In this document: piece by piece, positions 1 through 7,272 of the stretch
Numbering within the stretch: position 1 is the first letter of the stretch
Layout of the letters: each line of letters opens with the position of its first letter
Source: G963668605 sp963793625
GTDB taxonomy: Bacteria; Acidobacteriota; Terriglobia; Bryobacterales; Bryobacteraceae
Direction: 5' to 3'
Length of the DNA stretch: 64,000 nt
Assembly (NCBI GenBank): GCA_963793625.1
Contig: CAWCAT010000015.1
Span: 62,001 to 126,000 of the forward strand
Program-made: the position numbers and the translations under genes
The notes under the pieces: model-generated
What the model was told of the DNA's origin: nothing
Databases searched by the model: none
Seen by the model: the letters and a program-made list of their open reading frames with translations, nothing else

Positions 1-2193
1 ATTCCCTTCCTGGACGTCGAAGAACATGCCGGCGCCGCCGCGGATTACGGTCTTTGCGATCGGCCGGTACGCCAGGCCAACGCGCGGAGCGAAGTTGTTT
101 CGGTCGGGTGGGATCAGGGATCGCGAAGTCGGCGATCCGCCGATATCGACTACGCCCTTGCCGGGGACGAACGCCTTGGTGGAATTCGCCAGCAGCAGGC
201 GGCCGCCGGAACTGCGGTCATTGAAATCGATGATGGTGAAGCGGTCCAGTTTCTCTACGTACGGGCTGGCATACTCATACCTGACCCCAAGGTTCAAAGT
301 CAGCCGCGAAGTTACCTTCCAGTCATCCTGGTAATAGAAGCTGTAGAGATTGGTGTAGTCGTGCGCGAAACCGTCGCCCACCGAAGACTGGATGGTCTGG
401 GGCAGGCCGAGCAGTAGGTCTGCAACAGAACTACCCGTGGTGCTCGACAGGCTGGGCAGGTTCGTGAACTGTCCGGTGAACTGCGCGTTGCCTCTGGCGC
501 TATTGCCAACCACCGCGGTCATGCGAGTGCGGCGGAAGTCGAAGCCGGCTTTCATGGTGTGCGGTCCGCGGACCCACGTCAGGTTGTCAACATATTGGTA
601 GGTCTGCACGACGGAGTTGGCGGGAAACTGCGACCCAGGTCCCAGGCCGCTGAATCCGTTTGAGAGGTTGAATAACGGCAGGCCAAAACCAACTGTTGGG
701 TCATCGATTGTGTTCTTGAATCCGAACACGTCCTTGGCCGGATTCGCGCTCGGAGAGCCGACTGGGATCGTGTAGTATTTGGACCTGTTGAACCCGGCGC
801 GCGCCTCATTGAGCAGACTTGGAGTGAATATGTGCACCCAATTCAGCGCAACGTTCTGGCCACGAATCGTGTCCGTGGTGCCGCTATACGGCAATGCGGC
901 AGGTGAAGGATGCTGCCTGTCGAGTATCGAGTAGCGGCCGAAGACGTTATCGCTGCCCGAAAATCTGTGATCGATGCGCGCGTTGGCGTTGTCGTTGTCA
1001 TCAACGCCCGGAATAGTTACGGCGTAGTTCCTCCCGGCTTGGCCCGTGTAATTGGGCGACGGATAGTAGGAAAGAATCGTGTTCGCGAGCGGGCTGATGC
1101 GTGCGGCCGGGATCTTGTTGCCAGAGAAAGGCTGGCGCGTCCGCGTTGCCGCATCCCAGGTGTCGGGATCGTAAATCGTGGGATTGCCCGAACCCGAAAA
1201 ATCGCCGGCTCTCAACTCCGCCCACGGCACATAAGCAAACCCGGTGTTGCCCGTGCGCGTGCGTCCTCCTTCATAGTTGAGGAAGAAGAACGTCTTGTCG
1301 CGGCCCTTGTAGATCTTGGGCAGCATCACAGGTCCGCCGAACGTTCCGCCAAACTGCGTGAAGTTGAGGCGGGAGTTGGGCAGGAAGAAATTGCGCGCCG
1401 CAAGCTTACTGTTGCGGTTGAAGTACAGCAGTGTGCTGTGCACGTCATTCGTCCCCGATTTCAGAGCGGTGATGATCTGTGTCGATCCGCGCCCGAACTC
1501 AGCGCTGTAGGTATCGCTGAGGACTTTGAACTCCTGGATGGCATCCACCGAAGGTGTCACCGATGGAGTTTGAAACACGATGTCATTCGTATCAACGCCG
1601 TCCAAAAGAAAAGCGACCGAAGTGTCCCGCGCTCCGGCGACGTTAACGCTTCGATTCACACCTTTCTGTCCGGCAGTCGCGCCTGCGCGAGAAGGAATCG
1701 CGCCAGGAATGAGCCTCGCAAGTGACAGGTAGTCGCGCCCGTTGAGCGGCAGTTCTATAATCTGTTTGTTCGAGATCACCGCGCCGACATCCGACGCGTC
1801 CGTCTTCAGAAGTTGGAGACTCGCGACTGTTTCCACGCGCTGCACCAACTCGCCGACGGCGAGTTTCACATTGATGCGCGCGGTTTGGTTTACTTCGAGC
1901 CCGATGTCGCTGACCACCTGGGTCGTGAAGCCTTGGCGGGAAACCTCGATCCGGTAAGCCCCTGGAAGCAACGCCGGAAAGCTGTAATTCCCTTCGGCGT
2001 CGGTAGTGGCTGTTTTTTCCTCGTTAGTCCCTTGGTTCTGCAGTTTGACCTGGGCGTCTGACACGATCGCCTCGGTCTGGTCCGTTACTCTTCCAACAAT
2101 GCTACCCCGCACAAACTGCGCGTGTGCATCGCACGCCGCCACCAAAGAGACAAGAAAACCGAACAAAATTCGTTTGTTTGCCCTCGGAAGCAT
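1..2193 (-). CDS. TonB-dependent receptor with carboxypeptidase-regulatory-like N-terminus, 3' end missing
   Basis: One open frame runs from an ATG at 2193 off the left edge of the window, so about 730 N-terminal residues are visible. A strong GAGGAGGAG ribosome-binding site lies just upstream of the ATG. The protein opens with a signal peptide ending in DAHAQF, followed by a carboxypeptidase-regulatory-like beta-sandwich (VRGSIVGRVTDQTEA, then GNYSFPALLPGAYRIEV) and a plug region containing LPLNGRDYLSL and GVNRSVNVAGARD. The later part shows beta-barrel strands and ends near FDVQEGN. Such acidobacterial receptors sit in the outer membrane and are inferred to import oligosaccharides or other large nutrients. 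No partner enzyme gene is visible beside it, so the substrate is unknown. Confidence 0.9.
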   Translation of the reverse strand, partial: MLPRANKRILFGFLVSLVAACDAHAQFVRGSIVGRVTDQTEAIVSDAQVKLQNQGTNEEKTATTDAEGNYSFPALLPGAYRIEVSRQGFTTQVVSDIGLEVNQTARINVKLAVGELVQRVETVASLQLLKTDASDVGAVISNKQIIELPLNGRDYLSLARLIPGAIPSRAGATAGQKGVNRSVNVAGARDTSVAFLLDGVDTNDIVFQTPSVTPSVDAIQEFKVLSDTYSAEFGRGSTQIITALKSGTNDVHSTLLYFNRNSKLAARNFFLPNSRLNFTQFGGTFGGPVMLPKIYKGRDKTFFFLNYEGGRTRTGNTGFAYVPWAELRAGDFSGSGNPTIYDPDTWDAATRTRQPFSGNKIPAARISPLANTILSYYPSPNYTGQAGRNYAVTIPGVDDNDNANARIDHRFSGSDNVFGRYSILDRQHPSPAALPYSGTTDTIRGQNVALNWVHIFTPSLLNEARAGFNRSKYYTIPVGSPSANPAKDVFGFKNTIDDPTVGFGLPLFNLSNGFSGLGPGSQFPANSVVQTYQYVDNLTWVRGPHTMKAGFDFRRTRMTAVVGNSARGNAQFTGQFTNLPSLSSTTGSSVADLLLGLPQTIQSSVGDGFAHDYTNLYSFYYQDDWKVTSRLTLNLGVRYEYASPYVEKLDRFTIIDFNDRSSGGRLLLANSTKAFVPGKGVVDIGGSPTSRSLIPPDRNNFAPRVGLAYRPIAKTVIRGGAGMFFDVQEGN

Positions 2194-2685
2194 ACACACT
2201 CCTCCTCAGCACAGTTTGCTCCTCTCCCGATTCGGAATCAATGCCAGTGACGGGGCGGGCTACCTAGGGTGCCTGGACGCGAGGACTTTCCATGCATCGG
2301 GTTACCTTGTCGGCGTTCCAGAGAGCAGAGCAGACGAGCGGTGACCCCTTTCAGCGGGGTCGCTGTGTTCATCGTGTACTTGCGGAAGATCGCGGAATCA
2401 AAAACAGCCACGGTAGTTACCCAGAAACCCCTCACCACGCAGCTCACGGAATTCAATAAAGAGCTTAGAGAATCAATGACAAAGAGATCGGCGGATCAGA
2501 AAGTAGCAGTTACTGTGCCTCGGAACCACAGCTAAACGTCACGATGCAAGGCGCGCGCACTTGCTCATCGTCCTCGACGAGTTCCTGAGGCTATCCCTAG
2601 ACTGGGTTGATCGCCAGCAGCGTCAGGTCCGTTTGGCGGTTTAGGAAACCGCTCGCGGCGGCCTCTACCCCATCACTCAAGCGGC
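2194..2685. other. Intergenic stretch without supported gene
   Basis: This is the upstream region of the leftmost receptor. Short open frames on both strands have no recognisable domain or convincing ribosome-binding site. A small hairpin, GACCCC/GGGGTC with a 7-base loop, lies at 2342-2360. The part next to 2685 could be remnant mobile-element sequence, because it abuts the 95-bp repeat, but I could not identify it. Confidence 0.4.
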
Positions 2686-2891
2686 GCTAGGTCTCTGACC
2701 GCCTGAATAGGTGTGAATAGGCTCCGGTCAGACGAGGCGATTGCCGATTCGGCGGCCGGATGACGTTTTGTGTGACGCGGCGATGACGATTGAGGCGACT
2801 GATACGCCAACGTATCCCCTGGTAAGAGGATCATGCTACACAGAATTGCCAGCAGAGATCTGAAGGCTTCGCCCTTCTGTTCGCGTTTCAT
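2673..2891 (-). pseudogene. 5' stump of a secreted-protein gene cut by a repeat
   Basis: A GAGGAGG ribosome-binding site sits 8 bases before the ATG at 2891. The first 37 residues look like a genuine signal peptide (MKREQKGEAF, then a hydrophobic core, then LAYQSPQSSS). After about residue 37 the frame enters the 95-bp repeat at 2686-2780 and ends shortly after it at 2673. The mature protein has therefore been lost, replaced by repeat-encoded residues. The original function cannot be told from the stump. Confidence 0.6.
2686..2780 (-). repeat. 95-bp repeat, inverted copy of 17608-17702
   Basis: The reverse complement of this segment matches 17608-17702 at 94 of 95 positions by direct comparison; the single difference is A versus G in the CACAAA(A/G)CGTCA stretch. 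Sequence on both sides diverges at once. The element truncates the secreted-protein gene starting at 2891. Its identity is unknown; an end of an insertion sequence or a small non-autonomous element is the likeliest explanation. Confidence 0.8.
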
Positions 2892-2914
2892 GACTACCTG
2901 CCTCCTCAAAGTTC

Positions 2915-3238
2915 CTATGCGGCAGTCTGCGAACCGGCTGCCATTGCCTTTGACTTTCTGCAATGTCGGCTCGGGCGAGATCGCTTCTGGGGACAGCTCT
3001 CGACATTATCGGCGTTCCGTTCGAGGATTCGCTCGGCCTCGTACCAATCTTCTTCTGGTGAACCGTAAGGGCACCCTCGGCTTAACCACAGGTCATAAGC
3101 GAGTTTGATGGCGTCGCTGCCGTCTGGTTCAGACGCTTGGGATTGTATTCGCGCTTTTTCCAAGCACGTTCGTGCCCTATCAGATCGATGCGCCTGAACG
3201 ACCGACCAATCTATTTTTTCTCGCGATCGCCGCTTCAC
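2915..3238 (-). CDS. Small DUF2934-like protein
   Basis: A 107-residue frame starting at GTG 3238. Residues about 43-73 (DAIKLAYDLWLSRGCPYG, then EEDWYEAERIL) match the pattern of DUF2934, a short domain common in acidobacterial and proteobacterial soil genomes, with its A-x-x-LW-x3-G-x-P spacing followed by W-x2-AE. The flanks are basic and low in complexity (MKRRSREK at the start, KKRSRPSRHCRKSKA-like near the end). The ribosome-binding site is weak, so the start is uncertain. Function of the family is unknown. Confidence 0.5.
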   Translation of the reverse strand: MKRRSREKIDWSVVQAHRSDRARTCLEKARIQSQASEPDGSDAIKLAYDLWLSRGCPYGSPEEDWYEAERILERNADNVESCPQKRSRPSRHCRKSKAMAAGSQTAA

Positions 3239-3375
3239 CCCGAAGTGGAGGTAATGGCAATGACCGGAGCCGTAAACTAAAGACTAACGGACGGGGGAAG
3301 CATGAAATTAATGAATCGAGGCCCCCTGCCTGATCATCATCGTCGCAAACTGGCGTCCGCAGGCTCCGGGCGGGA

Positions 3376-4815
3376 GTGGATCTTGTGTCGGAGGACAACG
3401 ATCGACCGGTTCTAACTTTGTTGACGAGCCATTGGCTCACGATGGCCGGAGCCTTACTGGCCACGGTCGCGGTATGTTCGTGGCTCCTGACTCTTCCTAC
3501 CCAGGTTCGTGGCCACGCCGCGAATCCTTACATTGGAATCCTATCTTTCGTAGTTCTTCCGATTGCCTTCGGCCTTGGTTTGGGCCTGATGCCGATCGGT
3601 ATTTGGCTGTCCAGGCGCGCGATCCGGCGGGGCGTGAAAACGCTTCTTACAAGACAGACGGCGCGGAGGCGACTGGCGGTCTTCCTCGCCGTCGCGACCT
3701 TTGTGAACGTCGTGATCATGTCGCAGCTCTCCTATAGCGCCGTCATGTACATGGAGGAGCCCCAGTTTTGCGGTCAAGCCTGCCATGTAATGAAGCCGGA
3801 GTTTACGGCCTACCGGATTTCGCCACACGCGCGCGTCCTGTGCGTCGAGTGTCATGTAACGCCGGGCGCCACAGGCTGGGTAGAGAGCAAGGTGGCTGGC
3901 ACGCGACAGTTGGTGAGCGTCCTGTTCAACAATTACCCTCGGCCAATTCGCTCCGCGATGGAGAGCAATCGGCTCATCCCGGCCTCGGAAACCTGCGAGA
4001 AGTGCCACTGGCCAGCGCAGTTCGGGGGCGCGCGACTGCGGGTGATTCCCCAATATGGGGATGACGAAAACAATACGCCATCTCAAACCGTTTTGATGAT
4101 GATGGTGGGCGGAGGAGGCGTGCGAGGCATCCACGGATCGCACTTCGGACCTGGGGTGTCCATACGATACGCGTCCACGGATTCGACCCGCCAAACCATT
4201 CCTTGGGTGGAGTACAGAAATTCGAACACGAATGAGGTTCGGTCGTACGCCGTCGAGGGCGCGAAGCCCGATGCGGGAAAGCTGCTCAACTACACGATGC
4301 AATGCGTGGATTGCCATAACCGGCCGACGCACACATTCCAGCTTCCCGACAGGGCGGTGAACCGCGCTATGGCCCTGGGCCGGATTCCGGTGTCGTTGCC
4401 CTTCATCAAGAAGAAGGCCCTGGAGGCGCTGCAAGTCAAGTATGCAAGCAGCGAAGAGGCAGGACAAAAGATCCCGGCGGCGATCCGGGATTACTACCGC
4501 CAGGAGCAATTGGCGACATATCAATCCCGTTCCGGAGACGTCGAGGCCGCGGCCAACGCCATTCTCGCCATTTATAACAACAACGTCTTTCCCGATCTTG
4601 GGGTCACATGGGGCACATACAAGAACAATCTTGGTCATACGGATTTCCCAGGCTGTTTCCGCTGCCACGATGAAGCTCATACGACGACCGACGGAAAGAC
4701 CATCACGCAGGATTGCGGCGCCTGTCATGAGCTTGTCGCAGTGTCCGAGGCATCGCCTGCGGTGCTGAGGACGCTGGGTCTTCAAGAGAGGATCTCCAGG
4801 CTTCAAAAAGAATAA
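3376..4815 (+). CDS. NapC/NirT-like membrane-anchored multihaem cytochrome c
   Basis: The 479-residue protein has three hydrophobic N-terminal segments (around residues 17-40, 52-76 and 100-122). It then carries haem-attachment motifs CGQACH (about residue 132, a CX3CH form), CVECH (156), CEKCH (207), CVDCH (310), CFRCH (427) and CGACH (447), giving up to six c-type haems. The first two with their spacing resemble NapC/NirT quinol dehydrogenases, which pass electrons from membrane quinols to periplasmic reductases. The GTG start at 3376 lies close behind a purine-rich stretch; a second GTG at 3385 is possible. The next gene is the stump of a probable extracellular decahaem cytochrome, so this protein may have fed an electron-transfer chain now broken at this locus. 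Confidence 0.85.
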   Translation: MDLVSEDNDRPVLTLLTSHWLTMAGALLATVAVCSWLLTLPTQVRGHAANPYIGILSFVVLPIAFGLGLGLMPIGIWLSRRAIRRGVKTLLTRQTARRRLAVFLAVATFVNVVIMSQLSYSAVMYMEEPQFCGQACHVMKPEFTAYRISPHARVLCVECHVTPGATGWVESKVAGTRQLVSVLFNNYPRPIRSAMESNRLIPASETCEKCHWPAQFGGARLRVIPQYGDDENNTPSQTVLMMMVGGGGVRGIHGSHFGPGVSIRYASTDSTRQTIPWVEYRNSNTNEVRSYAVEGAKPDAGKLLNYTMQCVDCHNRPTHTFQLPDRAVNRAMALGRIPVSLPFIKKKALEALQVKYASSEEAGQKIPAAIRDYYRQEQLATYQSRSGDVEAAANAILAIYNNNVFPDLGVTWGTYKNNLGHTDFPGCFRCHDEAHTTTDGKTITQDCGACHELVAVSEASPAVLRTLGLQERISRLQKE

Positions 4816-4845
4816 CGAGAGTATCCGAACACGTGGAGGATGATC

Positions 4846-5112
4846 ATGGGCAGACTTGGAATCAAAGGCGTGGTTGCAGTCAGTGGGCTCATCTTGACAT
4901 TGATGCTGAGCGGCGCCGCGACACGGCCGTTCAGGCGAAACGAAAAGGCGTTCTACGCAGACCCGAAGCTGGTGGCGTTTGTGCGGCCCGGCTTAACCAT
5001 CAAGATCACATCAGCTGGGATCTCACAGGACGGGACGATCACGGCGAAATCTGCCACGCTTCGACCGCCGATTTCAGCATCGATCAGGTGCATGCTGGGC
5101 ACTAATATTTGA
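4846..5112 (+). pseudogene. N-terminal stump of a probable OmcA/MtrC-type decahaem cytochrome
   Basis: A GGAGG site lies six bases before ATG 4846. The product has a signal peptide (GVVAVSGLILTLMLSG) and then NEKAFYADPKLVAFVRPGL and TIKITSAGISQDGTITAK. I recognise this as the usual opening of acidobacterial OmcA/MtrC-family cytochromes. After TITAK the frame changes and ends at 5112, where several hundred residues with ten haem sites would be expected. The alternative frame over 5050-5105 reads CHASTADFSIDQVHAGH, which could be a leftover of the C-terminal part, implying a large internal deletion. The family call rests on memory of the N-terminus only. Confidence 0.5.
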
Positions 5113-5121
5113 AGGCAGACT

Positions 5122-6441
5122 ATGTCTACGGCAACTGCTTCCGAACATCGTGACACCCACGGAAAGGCGCTCTCCCTAAACCTCGAGGGGTCCATCTACG
5201 GTACGCTCGCTGAAATCGGTGCGGGACAGGAAGTGGCACGCTGGTTCCTCAGGGTGGGCGCGGCCTCTGGGACGGTAGCCAAAACGATTTCCGCCTATGA
5301 CAAGAAGGTGAGCGACGAAATCTACGGCGCCGGGACGCGCTACGTGTCCAAAGAGCGGCTGTTGGCCATGCTCGACCGCGAGTACCGGCTGCTTCTGGAG
5401 CGTCTCAGCGCGACCGGCGGGGAGGAGAAATGCTTTTTCGCATTCGCGGACACGGTCGCCGCCCGCAACTATCAGGGCAACAATGAGCAGCACGGCTGGG
5501 TGGGAATTCGCTTTCAGATCGAGCCCGGCGCCCCGCCCAGCCAGATGCTGCTGCACATCAACCTCAGTGATCCGACCGCACAATTGCAGCAGCAGGCCGT
5601 CGGAATCCTCGGCGTCAACCTGGTATATGCCGCCTATCACCAGAGAACGGACGTCGATATGTTCCTCTCGGGACTTTTCGATGAGCTGTCGCTCGACCGG
5701 ATCGAGATCGACGTTATCGAGTTCGACGGCCCTGCCTTCATGAGCCGGGACGCTCGCGCGTGGTGCTTGGCGCTATTGGGCCGCCACATGTCTCACGCGA
5801 TCGTCTTCGATCACAGCGGACGCGTGGTCGAGCCATCGAGCTTGCTGCGTAAGCGGCCCCTCCTGGTCATGCGCGGCACCTTCTACAAAGCGGAGCTGCT
5901 CGATCCCGCTCTGTTGCAATCGGCCTACCGCATGCTGGTTGCGGAAAGTGGGCCGTTCGAACGCGAGCCAGTTGGGTTAACTGAACTCTCCATACATCAT
6001 GTCACCCGCGTCAAGGAAGTCTCCTTGGATCAGATGATGGAGTGCATTCGTCAACTGACTCCCCGCGGCCCTGTCGTGGCCAGCGACTATCCGGAAACCT
6101 ATCTGTTGGCGCGCTACCTGCGGCGTCATTCCACAGAACCGGTGCGCTTCGTGCTGAGTATCGCAGCCGCGGCAAAGACCCTGCACGAGGCCTTTTACCA
6201 GAATCTGCCTGGAACCTTGCTGGAAGGCCTGGGCAGACTCCTGGCCACCAACGTGAAGATCTATGTGGCGCCGATGCCGCGGCAGGCTTTCGTGGCGGCT
6301 CTGCAGGATACTTCTGGAACGCTCACCGTGCGAGATTCAGGCGACAGTCTGGTGGCGCTGGACGATCTGGTCCCTACTGAGCCGACCTGTCATTTGCTGA
6401 AATACCTGCGCGCCTCCGGCCGGATTGTCGCTTTGGAGTAA
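5122..6441 (+). CDS. Conserved protein of unknown function, 439 aa
   Basis: An intact frame nine bases after the cytochrome stump, with GAAGG upstream of the ATG. No signal peptide or membrane segment is evident, so a cytoplasmic protein is likely. It opens with ALSLNLEGSIYGTLAEIGAGQEVARWFLRVGAASGTVAKTIS in pieces typical of a family found in many bacterial phyla and often misannotated as a TonB-dependent receptor. Further conserved-looking parts are AYDKKVSDEIYG, NEQHGWVGIRFQ and the C-terminal TCHLLKYLRASGRIVALE. I do not recognise an enzymatic motif and assign no function. Its position after electron-transfer genes may be accidental. Confidence 0.7.
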   Translation: MSTATASEHRDTHGKALSLNLEGSIYGTLAEIGAGQEVARWFLRVGAASGTVAKTISAYDKKVSDEIYGAGTRYVSKERLLAMLDREYRLLLERLSATGGEEKCFFAFADTVAARNYQGNNEQHGWVGIRFQIEPGAPPSQMLLHINLSDPTAQLQQQAVGILGVNLVYAAYHQRTDVDMFLSGLFDELSLDRIEIDVIEFDGPAFMSRDARAWCLALLGRHMSHAIVFDHSGRVVEPSSLLRKRPLLVMRGTFYKAELLDPALLQSAYRMLVAESGPFEREPVGLTELSIHHVTRVKEVSLDQMMECIRQLTPRGPVVASDYPETYLLARYLRRHSTEPVRFVLSIAAAAKTLHEAFYQNLPGTLLEGLGRLLATNVKIYVAPMPRQAFVAALQDTSGTLTVRDSGDSLVALDDLVPTEPTCHLLKYLRASGRIVALE

Positions 6442-6520
6442 TCGTTTTCCTCTTCGAAGCTGCAAGAAGGTTAGTGTTCGCAAGAGGACGGTTGCCAGGT
6501 GGTTCGATGCAGCGATCCTG

Positions 6521-6830
6521 TCCATGGCGAATTCATAAATCATGCGGCGATTGGAGTCTGATACAACCCTCGACAATGTCTTCGCCACCGGTAGGATTCG
6601 AAATCGATTGGTGATGCCGATCCGTCAACACTCGGTTCTGGCAATCGTCCTTCCAGCCCGGTATGTGTTCGATGGGCATTATAGTAATGTTGGAAATCAA
6701 GTAGTTTGGTCTCCAGATCGACGGTGGTCCAGAAGAAGGTTCGGTCGAGGTACTCGCGCCGAAGCGTTCCGATCAGCCGCTCTACGAATGGATGCGAGAG
6801 CGGCACGTAAGGCACAGTCTTACTTACGCC
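6521..6830 (-). mobile_element. Truncated copy of the DDE insertion sequence seen at 16708
   Basis: This segment repeats 16708-17030 with point differences. It begins at the shared terminus TCCATGGCGAATTCAT and encodes only the last part of an integrase-core transposase (KTVPYVPLSHPFVERLIGT up to CRGLYQTPIAA), including the catalytic glutamate of HPFVERL. The opposite terminus is missing. The sequence is joined near 6830 to unrelated DNA, and the fused frame starting at 6887 (MDKIPLVIYAEPSEHRNRCG) is not part of the transposase. Confidence 0.8.
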
Positions 6831-6990
6831 GCAACGATTCCGGTGTTCGCTGGGTTCGGCGTAGATGACCAACGGAATTTTATCCACATCGATGTACGCG
6901 ACGTTCCGGCTCGCTGGTGTTATCGAAATGGTCGCGAAACGGCTTGGTACGATTCTGGTCTCCTGAGCTGACGTACCCGCATCGACCTAA

Positions 6991-7212
6991 CTAGCTTTCA
7001 TTCTCGCGTTGACGCTCACGGGCTTCAATCAAACGCCGACCGTTCCGCGTATCCGAGACCCTGGCAGCAATCTCTTCTTGGCGCAAACGGCACAGCTCAC
7101 AATTTGAGATATGTTCCTCAATTTGGGCGAGCGTGGTGCCTGACATTCGCCCGGCCATTGAGTACGTTTCCAGATCGTCGTCGCTGACGTGGGCGGAACC
7201 TTCTTGTGTCAT
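6991..7212 (-). CDS. Small zinc-finger, anti-sigma-like protein
   Basis: A 73-residue frame with GGAAGAA six bases before the ATG at 7212. The central part IEEHISNCELCRLRQEEI carries the H-x3-C-x2-C pattern of zf-HC2 anti-sigma factor zinc-binding domains (about residues 33-40). An acidic N-terminus (VSDDDLETYSMAGRMSG) and a charged C-terminal helix flank it, and no membrane segment follows. Small soluble proteins of this kind are common in Acidobacteria. No sigma-factor gene adjoins it, so a role in regulation is inference only. Confidence 0.55.
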   Translation of the reverse strand: MTQEGSAHVSDDDLETYSMAGRMSGTTLAQIEEHISNCELCRLRQEEIAARVSDTRNGRRLIEARERQRENES

Positions 7213-7272
7213 TGCTGTTCTTCCATTTTACGCCCGTGCCGAATACCGTGATCCTCCTGGCGAGCCCCGCAT

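Noticed and set aside
2342..2360. Hairpin GACCCC/GGGGTC as terminator or riboswitch
   Set aside because: The stem is short, has no adjoining gene end, and no conserved riboswitch features were seen.
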